DNA from: Lentisphaerota bacterium
GTDB lineage: Bacteria > Verrucomicrobiota > Kiritimatiellia > RFP12 > UBA3636
Assembly: GCA_012511845.1 (NCBI GenBank)
Contig: JAAZFF010000267.1
Coordinates: 1 to 19,322 of the forward strand
Reading direction: 5' to 3'
DNA length: 19,322 nucleotides
This document shows, one piece after another, positions 13,956 through 19,322 of the stretch. The number at the start of each line of letters is the position of its first letter. Within the stretch, counting starts at the first letter, position 1. Both the position numbers and the translations under genes were made by a program. The notes beneath the pieces are model-generated. The model worked only from the letters and a program-made list of their open reading frames with translations. It searched no databases and was not told where the DNA came from.

Positions 13956-15659
13956 ATGGCAGATAAAAAAGAAGATCTTCTTTTCGAATTGCTGAGGCAA
14001 ACAAAGTTGTTCAATGATGTGCAGCTCGATCAGCTGGCGCTTGATGACAGGCATGGTGATGCTTCAATAACTGAATCTGTTGTGCGTCTCGGACTTGCTT
14101 CCGAAGAGGACTTTCTCGTAGCTGCAGCAAATCTGCTGGGGCTGGAATATTTGGACGTATCAAGCATTGAGCCGACACAGGATCTGATTGAAAAACTGCC
14201 TGCGCGAGCTGTATACCAGTACAACGTTATCCCCGTTTTGTTTGATGGTGATGTTCTGACAATTGCCACGAGCGACCCGCTGAACCTATCTCTGGTTGAC
14301 AGCTTGCGAATGGCGTCGGGATATCAAATCAGGGCAGTCGTATGCACAACTGAAAAAATTGGGAAGCAGGCTCGCAAATTCTACGGGGTCGGTGGAGACA
14401 CATTTGAAAGCATGATGTCCGGGGGTCGATACGACCTCGAAGTGGCTGATGACACAAAATACGATCTTTCCGATGTCGGGCAGGAAGCATCAATTGTGCG
14501 GTTTGTAAACCAGATCGTTGCTGAAGCTGACAGACAGGGAGCCACGGATATTCATGTGGAGCCGATGGAACATGAGCTGAGGATACGGTATCGCATCGAT
14601 GGTCTGTTGCACAAGGTGGACGTTCCGGCTCAGTTGCACCGTGTCCAGGCTGCCGTAATTTCGAGACTTAAAGTTATGGCGAATCTCGATATAGCCGAGA
14701 AACGCATGCCGATGGACGGCAGGATCGGCATACGGGTAAACGGCAAGGAAATTGACATACGTGTTTCTACATGCCCGACAGTTTACGGCGAGAGCATAAG
14801 CCTGCGACTGTTACAGAAGGGTGGAGGACTCGTCCGCCTTTCGCAGCTGGGGATGAGTCCGAAAAATGAAAAATTGATGATGAGAACGATACATCGCCCA
14901 AATGGCATCGTTCTCGTTACCGGGCCGACGGGTTCCGGAAAATCTACCTCACTTTATGCGTTTTTGCATGAAATAAACACTGTGGACAAGCGCATTCTGA
15001 CGGCTGAGGAACCTGTGGAGTATGAAATGCCCGGTATTAACCAGGTGCTTGTGCGTCCTGATATAGGACTGACGTTTGCACGGGTGCTTCGCTCTTTTCT
15101 GCGCCAGGATCCTGACATCCTGATGGTTGGAGAAGTTCGAGATGTTGAGACTGCAGAGATCGCAATTAATGCGTCGCTGACGGGGCACCTTGTGTTTTCG
15201 ACACTGCACACGAACGATGCAGCAGGTGCTTTCGCACGTTTGATCGATATGGGGGTGGAGCCTTTTCTTGTGGCTTCATCGGTCATTGTAGTTATGGCGC
15301 AGCGTCTTCTGCGGCGATTGTGTCCTTCCTGCAAAGAGGAGGGGGAGGCTGATCCTGCCCTGCTGGAGCGGATGGAAATAAATCCTGAAATTTTCAGGGG
15401 TCGCAAGATTTATAATTCTCGCGGTTGCCAGCTTTGCAGTCAGACAGGTTATAGGGGCAGGGGAGGGATTTTTGAAATTCTTCCGGTAACTGACTCCATC
15501 CGTGCCATGGTAACTGAGCACAGACCTTCACTTGAAATAAGGGACAGGGCAATTGAGGAAGGAATGGCGACTCTTCGAGACGATGGATGGGCAAAGGTTT
15601 TTGACGGGTTTACAACTATTGAAGAAGTTCTTCGTGTAGCTGAAGACCAGGGAGATTGA
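13956..15659 (+). CDS. type II secretion / type IV pilus assembly ATPase (GspE/PilB family)
   Basis: This cytosolic hexameric ATPase drives assembly of a type IV pilus or type II pseudopilus. It has 567 residues. An MshEN-type N-domain comes first (VVRLGLASEEDFLVAAANLL at 42-61, then LPARAVYQYNVIPVLFDGD), followed by a linker and the ATPase core. Visible motifs are ATDIHVEP (197-203), Walker A GPTGSGKST (323-331), the Asp box EEPVEY (351-356), Walker B DILMVGEVRD (387-396), the His box STLHTNDA (415-422) and the zinc tetracysteine CPSC (456-459) with CQLC (491-494). The zinc motif and the length favour an assembly ATPase (PilB/GspE) over a retraction ATPase (PilT). GspE or PilB cannot be chosen from this window, since no pilC, pilT or gsp genes are adjacent. 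The ribosome site is weak. Confidence 0.93.
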   Translation: MADKKEDLLFELLRQTKLFNDVQLDQLALDDRHGDASITESVVRLGLASEEDFLVAAANLLGLEYLDVSSIEPTQDLIEKLPARAVYQYNVIPVLFDGDVLTIATSDPLNLSLVDSLRMASGYQIRAVVCTTEKIGKQARKFYGVGGDTFESMMSGGRYDLEVADDTKYDLSDVGQEASIVRFVNQIVAEADRQGATDIHVEPMEHELRIRYRIDGLLHKVDVPAQLHRVQAAVISRLKVMANLDIAEKRMPMDGRIGIRVNGKEIDIRVSTCPTVYGESISLRLLQKGGGLVRLSQLGMSPKNEKLMMRTIHRPNGIVLVTGPTGSGKSTSLYAFLHEINTVDKRILTAEEPVEYEMPGINQVLVRPDIGLTFARVLRSFLRQDPDILMVGEVRDVETAEIAINASLTGHLVFSTLHTNDAAGAFARLIDMGVEPFLVASSVIVVMAQRLLRRLCPSCKEEGEADPALLERMEINPEIFRGRKIYNSRGCQLCSQTGYRGRGGIFEILPVTDSIRAMVTEHRPSLEIRDRAIEEGMATLRDDGWAKVFDGFTTIEEVLRVAEDQGD

Positions 15660-16138
15660 TGTTGATGAAAGATGCGAACTGTGTTTTTTGCAGGATAATT
15701 GATGGAAGCATACCATCAGTCAAGGTTTATGAGTCTGATAATGTAATAGCATTTTTAGATATCAACCCTATGGAAAAAGGGCATGTACTTGTAGTACCAA
15801 AGCAGCACTGGCGTACAATATCGGATGTGCCGGTGGATGCTCCTGATGCTGTCAGGTGTGCTGAAGAAGCCATGTATATTGTCCGGGTGACAGCAAAGGC
15901 GTTGGGGGAAGGTTTAGCTGATGGAACAAATATTCTGCAGGCAAATGGAGCGTGCGCAGGGCAGACAGTTCCTCATTTGCACTTTCACGTTATTCCCCGT
16001 TATGGAGGCGAAACACTGCAGCCTGGATGGGAATCCGGAGCCGGAAAGTACAAAGATGATGATGAGCGTGATTCTTATGCTACAAGAATCGCCGATGGAA
16101 TAAAGAAAATTGTTGAGTCGGAGGGAATATTTGGATGA
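15659..16138 (+). CDS. HIT family protein (histidine triad nucleotide-binding hydrolase)
   Basis: The protein has about 159 residues. HIT proteins hydrolyse or transfer nucleotidyl groups from phosphoramidates and dinucleoside polyphosphates in the cytosol. CVFCRIIDGSIPS near the N-terminus is typical, with Cys8 and Cys11 a possible half zinc site. FLDINPMEKGHVLVVPKQH is the conserved middle, and the catalytic triad H-x-H-x-H is HLHFHVIPRYGG, His106, 108 and 110. The start is ambiguous: TTG 15656, ATG 15659 and ATG 15665 are in frame behind GGGAG at 15650-15654. The ATG at 15659 overlaps the ATPase stop (TGATG) and 15665 is also plausible. The physiological substrate is not given by the sequence. 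The stop overlaps the next start (ATGA). Confidence 0.93.
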   Translation: MLMKDANCVFCRIIDGSIPSVKVYESDNVIAFLDINPMEKGHVLVVPKQHWRTISDVPVDAPDAVRCAEEAMYIVRVTAKALGEGLADGTNILQANGACAGQTVPHLHFHVIPRYGGETLQPGWESGAGKYKDDDERDSYATRIADGIKKIVESEGIFG

Positions 16139-16536
16139 ACGAACAGTCTTTTGAGGAAACGGTAGCACGTCTTTACGAGGAAAACTCTTCCTATGATATA
16201 GAGGCATACTATTTCATTCGTGAGGCTCTAGACTATGCTACAAGAAAAATACGTACGGGTAGCGATAACCGACATGTAACAGGAGCTGAACTTTCTGAAA
16301 TGGCAAGAGAGTATGCCCTGGAGCAATTTGGACCGCTTGCGCTTCTTGTTCTCAATGAATGGGGTTTATACGAAACGTCAGATTTTGGTGAAATTGTGAT
16401 GAGTCTGGTAAATGAGGGCATTTTCAGCAAGACGGGATCTGATAAAAAAGAAGATTTTGATGATGTGTATGACTTTGAGACTGCGTTTGCAGTGCCATTT
16501 CTCCCTGAAGCTAATGATTCAGCAAAAAATAAATAA
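16135..16536 (+). CDS. Minf_1886 family protein
   Basis: The protein has 133 residues. The pattern EETVARLYEENSSYDIEAYYFIREALDY, then HVTGAELSEMAREYALEQFG and VLNEWGLYETSDFGEIVMSLV, is what I know as the Minf_1886 family, of unknown function, largely confined to Verrucomicrobia, Lentisphaerae and Planctomycetes. It is predicted to be soluble, helical and cytosolic, and the tail is acidic (SDKKEDFDDVYDFE). The ATG overlaps the HIT stop by four bases, so the two are translationally coupled. I rely on memory for the family name. A function should not be inferred from the HIT neighbour alone, though the coupling is worth testing for conservation. Confidence 0.85.
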   Translation: MNEQSFEETVARLYEENSSYDIEAYYFIREALDYATRKIRTGSDNRHVTGAELSEMAREYALEQFGPLALLVLNEWGLYETSDFGEIVMSLVNEGIFSKTGSDKKEDFDDVYDFETAFAVPFLPEANDSAKNK

Positions 16537-16568
16537 CAAAATATCAACAATAAATAAATCGGATACTT

Positions 16569-17453
16569 ATGGAAAAAATTCTTTTTGATACAGATATCGG
16601 CTCAGATATTGATGATGCCCTTGCCCTTGCATATTTACTGAAAGAGCCTCGTTGTGATTTGTTGGGAATTACTACCGTTACTGCATTTCCCGAGCTGCGC
16701 GCAAGCATGGTTTCTGCCGTTTGCCGTAATGCCGGCAGAGATGATATACCGATACATGCAGGCTGCGGAAAATCATTGCTGATTGAGGCACCGCAACAAA
16801 CAGCAGCACAGGCAGAGGCAATAGGTGACTGGAGTCATGAAAAATTCAGCACAGAGAATACAGCAGTTGATTTTCTTTATCAGACAATTATAGCAAACCC
16901 CGGTGAAATTACACTCCTTGGAGTAGGTCCGATGACAAATATCGGGTTGCTGTTTGCAATGTATCCGGATATTGCTTCCAAATTGAAGAGTCTTGTTCTC
17001 ATGTGCGGGCATTTTGCCGCAGATGCTGATTCGGAGTGGAACGCACGTAATGATCCGCACGCTGCTGCCATTGTGTATGGCAACGGTTTTCAGAGCAAGC
17101 CTCCGCTGCATTATAGTTGCGGACTCGATGTGACGACTAAATGCCGTTTAAACAGGGACGAAGGTCGTGAGAAGTTTAAGAATTATTCAGTTCTGGCACC
17201 TGTACGTGATTTTGCAGAGGTATGGTTCAAAGCCAGTCCTGTTGTAACTTTCCATGACCCGTTGGCAGCAGTCTGTATTTTTGAGCCTGATGTCTGCACC
17301 TGGAAAGACACCTATGTGGAAGTTCCTACATTCTCTGAAGATGCAGGGAAAACCATTGTGACAGACAACAGCGAGCTTAAGTGCCACAAAATAGCTGAAG
17401 AAGTGGATTCCAAGCGCTTCTTCCAGATTTATTTTGATACGATTTCTGATTAA
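16569..17453 (+). CDS. inosine-uridine preferring nucleoside hydrolase family protein
   Basis: This enzyme probably hydrolyses a ribonucleoside to ribose and base in salvage. It has 294 residues. The calcium/ribose site starts with DTDIGSDIDDALAL, Asp7, Asp9, Asp13, Asp15 and Asp16. LLGVGPMTNIGL and EWNARNDPHAAAIVY follow, and the C-terminal FHDPLAA gives His229 and Asp230, which match the conserved metal Asp. No signal peptide. Base specificity cannot be read from the sequence. The ATG at 16569 has only a weak GGAT upstream. It is 32 bases after the Minf_1886 gene with no terminator between, so co-transcription is possible. It converges on the oxidoreductase gene with 10 bases between the stops. 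Confidence 0.92.
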   Translation: MEKILFDTDIGSDIDDALALAYLLKEPRCDLLGITTVTAFPELRASMVSAVCRNAGRDDIPIHAGCGKSLLIEAPQQTAAQAEAIGDWSHEKFSTENTAVDFLYQTIIANPGEITLLGVGPMTNIGLLFAMYPDIASKLKSLVLMCGHFAADADSEWNARNDPHAAAIVYGNGFQSKPPLHYSCGLDVTTKCRLNRDEGREKFKNYSVLAPVRDFAEVWFKASPVVTFHDPLAAVCIFEPDVCTWKDTYVEVPTFSEDAGKTIVTDNSELKCHKIAEEVDSKRFFQIYFDTISD

Positions 17454-17463
17454 CAGCTGCTTC

Positions 17464-18546
17464 TCAAGACTGCGCCTGGATACGTACAATTTTTCCGCTT
17501 TTGGCAGATCTCTTTACAGCATCCAGGTAGACTTGATTCATGTAGCCGTCGGCTATAGTTGCTCCGGGAAAACTCTTTCGCCCTTTGACCATATTAAAAA
17601 ATGTCTGCATTTGGTCTGCCTTGTATTTTACAGGTATCGGTATGCGGTCGAAACGTTTCCTGTTCAGCTGATCGGGCTCAAGGCACACGGAAAGTGAGTC
17701 TTCGTGCTCTGCCTCGTATACAATCGCTCCTTTGTCTCCATATATTTCTATGCGCTGATAATTCCCGCGCCCTGTACAGTTGCGCGAAATCTCAAAGGAT
17801 GTGGCTATACCGCCTGAGGTCGTGGCAAAAAAGTGCGAGTAATCGTCTACATCTACGACCCCTGTTTCTCCTGGTTTGCCGTTTATAACAGAGCGTTCGC
17901 GGGTGAATGTACCGTTCATTGCTGTAAAATCGATATATTCTTCATCGATAATGAATCTAACGAGGTCAAGCATGTGAGAGCCCAGATCGCCGAGAGCCCC
18001 TGAGCCTGACATTTTTTCATTGAATCTCCAGACGAGGGGTGTATTGTTTTCCGGGTTCGCCCATGCTTGCGTATAACGCGTGTAAACATGGCGTAATTTT
18101 CCCAGCTTGCCAGATGACACGAAATCCTTTGCATACATTGCGGAAGATCTGAAGCGATATGAAAAACAGATCATCGACGGCAGGGACGCAGCAGCTACGG
18201 CATCAGCCAATTTCTTTGCGGACCTTGCATTTGTCGATATAGGTTTTTCTACTGCGAATGGTTTGTTGTGTGCAACAGCTTCAAGGGCGATTGGCACATG
18301 GGAGTCATTCGGTGTACATATTGTTATGGCATCAACATCAGGGCATTTTATCAAGTCCCTGTAGTTTTTAAAACAATATGCATCTTCAATCGAATAGGTC
18401 TCCGCTGCTGATTTAAGTTTTTCCGGAACAATGTCGCAAAGTGCTACAAGTTCAGCATCTGGACTGCGTTGAATTCCCGGAATATGTGAGCCTCTGGCAA
18501 TTCCGCCCGTACCTACTACGCCCATACGAATTTTTTTCTTCGCCAT
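17464..18546 (-). CDS. Gfo/Idh/MocA family NAD(P)-dependent oxidoreductase
   Basis: The protein has 360 residues and an N-terminal Rossmann domain with GVVGTGGIARGSHIPG (9-24), CTPNDSH (77-83) and the family lysine in EKP (100-102). The C-terminal sugar-binding domain has GSGALGDLGSHMLDL (181-195), containing the D-x-G-x-H-x-x-D motif at Asp187, His191 and Asp194. Such enzymes oxidise or reduce hydroxyls of sugars, inositols or amino-sugar derivatives, and large numbers are typical of carbohydrate-degrading PVC bacteria. The substrate is not identifiable. No signal peptide or Tat motif is seen, so it is cytosolic. The ATG at 18546 has AGGTGG 6 bases upstream. The gene is divergent from rpmH, with a 227-base A/T-rich intergenic region. 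Confidence 0.93.
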   Translation of the reverse strand: MAKKKIRMGVVGTGGIARGSHIPGIQRSPDAELVALCDIVPEKLKSAAETYSIEDAYCFKNYRDLIKCPDVDAITICTPNDSHVPIALEAVAHNKPFAVEKPISTNARSAKKLADAVAAASLPSMICFSYRFRSSAMYAKDFVSSGKLGKLRHVYTRYTQAWANPENNTPLVWRFNEKMSGSGALGDLGSHMLDLVRFIIDEEYIDFTAMNGTFTRERSVINGKPGETGVVDVDDYSHFFATTSGGIATSFEISRNCTGRGNYQRIEIYGDKGAIVYEAEHEDSLSVCLEPDQLNRKRFDRIPIPVKYKADQMQTFFNMVKGRKSFPGATIADGYMNQVYLDAVKRSAKSGKIVRIQAQS

Positions 18547-18589
18547 ATCATACCACCTCGATGTTTAAGTTCGTTAAAACAAAACGGTC

Positions 18590-18609
18590 TTATCCAATAT
18601 GTTGAATAA
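18590..18609. promoter_or_regulatory. imperfect 20-bp palindrome between the oxidoreductase gene and rpmH
   Basis: TTATCCAATATGTTGAATAA reads TTATCCAAT on one strand and TTATTCAAC on the other, with 16 of 20 positions symmetric. It lies 44 bases before the oxidoreductase start. It could be an operator for that gene or a pair of weak DnaA-box-like 9-mers. Neither is shown. Confidence 0.35.
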
Positions 18610-18661
18610 CTGATCTAAAGTGTAATAAAAGTTGTTTTTTAATTCAAGCGATATTAGACGG

Positions 18662-18690
18662 TTGACTTTTTTGTCTCTTTTCTGTAAGGT
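18662..18690 (+). promoter_or_regulatory. possible upstream promoter for rpmH-rnpA
   Basis: TTGACT (18662-18667), 17 bases, then TAAGGT (18685-18690). The -35 is good and the -10 moderate. It stands upstream of a better-placed candidate at 18702-18730. Confidence 0.4.
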
Positions 18691-18701
18691 TGCCTCCTCA
18701 T

Positions 18702-18730
18702 TTGATACAAAATTCAGATCTGTATATATA
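18702..18730 (+). promoter_or_regulatory. promoter for rpmH-rnpA
   Basis: TTGATA (18702-18707), 17 bases, then TATATA (18725-18730). The start would be near 18737, about 37 nt before the rpmH ATG, which suits a short ribosomal-protein leader. Confidence 0.6.
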
Positions 18731-18773
18731 ACAAAAGTGTGCCTGTTCGGCATGACAAGAAAGTGGAGATAAA

Positions 18774-18911
18774 ATGAAACAGCTTTACCAACCATCAAGA
18801 ATCAAGCGGGTTAGAAAAATAGGATTCCGGGCTCGCATGACAACTGCCGGCGGTCGTAATGTAATACGGCGCAGAAGGCAAAAAAGGCGTGCCAGGCTTG
18901 TACAGGCATAA
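18774..18911 (+). CDS. rpmH: 50S ribosomal protein L34
   Basis: The 45-residue protein begins MKQLYQPSRIKRVRKIGFRA and continues through RMTTAGGRNVIRRRRQKRRA, the classic L34 pattern (Q-P-S-x-x-K-R-x-R-x-x-G-F-R-x-R-M-x-T-x-x-G-R-x-V-I-x-x-R-R-x-K-x-R). It is highly basic and sits in the large ribosomal subunit. GGAG at 18765-18768 lies five bases before the ATG. The next gene is rnpA, in the common rpmH-rnpA order. The TAA is followed in the same frame by the rnpA reading frame without another stop. Confidence 0.96.
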   Translation: MKQLYQPSRIKRVRKIGFRARMTTAGGRNVIRRRRQKRRARLVQA

Positions 18912-18941
18912 ACGATTGATAATCCATCGCTTTTAATATCC

Positions 18942-19322
18942 TTGCATGGTTCAAACAGCAAGAGCAGTATAGCCCGTAAGCGGCTCCTGTTTCCGAAGTC
19001 ACGGCGCCTGCCTTCCAGTTCTTCGTTTCAGAGTGTTTTTTCCAATGGTGTTGAGATTGCAGGCAGAGCCATGGTTGTATGGGTTAGCCGCAAAGCTGAC
19101 TGCGAGCGAAGAATGGGCGTTATAGCCACGAAAAGAACATTTAAAAATGCTGTGGACCGTAATAGGGCGAAACGGTTAATCAGGGAGTCATTCCGGCTTC
19201 TGCAAGATAAGTTCAGTAAAGAACCCTGGGATATGGTTATATTGGCGCGTCGCAGAATTTTGTCAATGAAACAGCAGGATGTGCAACGGGAAATGCGTTC
19301 GATTTGTCGCAGACATGGAATC
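18942..19322 (+). CDS. rnpA: ribonuclease P protein component, 3' end cut by window edge; start uncertain
   Basis: RnpA binds the catalytic RNase P RNA and helps it trim tRNA 5' ends. The frame shows FPKSRRLPSSSSFQSVFSNG near the start, then MGVIATKRTFKNAVDRN and the RNase P signature RNRAKRLIRESFR (about 73-85 if TTG 18942 starts), ending with WDMVILARRRILSM and EMRSICRRHGI at the edge. No in-frame ATG lies upstream of the first conserved block. TTG at 18942 is the most reasonable start (127 codons visible), although no Shine-Dalgarno precedes it. CTG at 18987 would start just before FPKSRRL. The frame is open back to the rpmH stop at 18909-18911. The protein is probably almost complete. Confidence 0.88.
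   Translation, partial: MHGSNSKSSIARKRLLFPKSRRLPSSSSFQSVFSNGVEIAGRAMVVWVSRKADCERRMGVIATKRTFKNAVDRNRAKRLIRESFRLLQDKFSKEPWDMVILARRRILSMKQQDVQREMRSICRRHGI

Noticed and set aside
18547..18773. Chromosomal origin between the oxidoreductase gene and rpmH
   Set aside because: The gap is A/T-rich but only 227 bases, with two poor DnaA-like boxes and no dnaA in the window.

Overview
This window looks like chromosomal DNA from a Gram-negative member of the PVC superphylum, probably Lentisphaerota or Kiritimatiellota. That placement is inference. It rests on a Minf_1886-type gene (a small family I know from Verrucomicrobia, Lentisphaerae and Planctomycetes), BspA-type leucine-rich repeats, an outer-membrane barrel, mixed Shine-Dalgarno use with several TTG starts, and a GC-rich intergenic repeat patchwork whose chance translations (TGKMPVL, EGERPREP, RTFLSVP) I remember from genomes of that group. 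Most genes are housekeeping genes and can be named confidently.

Layout. (1) Positions 2-3085 hold a tight minus-strand cluster read from right to left: a LysM L,D-transpeptidase, ruvA, purM and a 3'-truncated DUF721/DciA-like gene at the left edge. (2) Positions 3086-4185 hold no convincing gene. They contain a promoter for the transpeptidase cluster, a mosaic of repeats (a 108-bp direct repeat, an inverted pair of hairpin elements, a hexamer array) and the rpsA leader. (3) rpsA (six S1 domains) runs on the plus strand to a 12-bp-stem terminator. (4) A BspA-type leucine-rich-repeat gene and valS follow on the minus strand. (5) A minus-strand outer-membrane barrel gene and a plus-strand leucine-rich lipoprotein gene diverge from promoters that seem to share one -10 box. 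(6) Plus-strand genes 11303-16536: lipoprotein, TadE-like pseudopilin, unknown exported protein and DUF523 protein; then, behind a good promoter, a GspE/PilB ATPase, a HIT protein and a Minf_1886 protein. Many junctions are ATGA or TTGA overlaps, which suggests translational coupling. (7) A nucleoside hydrolase (plus) converges on a Gfo/Idh/MocA oxidoreductase (minus). (8) At the right edge rpmH is followed by a partial rnpA with no ATG, sitting in the same reading frame behind the rpmH stop.

How the genes fit together. The left cluster combines wall crosslinking, branch migration, purine synthesis and probably replicative-helicase loading. The centre supplies translation functions (S1, ValRS) and envelope or secretion parts. 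No defence system, CRISPR array, integrase or transposase is visible. The least ordinary items are the repeat patchwork with its compensating hairpins, the unknown exported gene coupled to the TadE-like gene, and the rpmH-rnpA arrangement.
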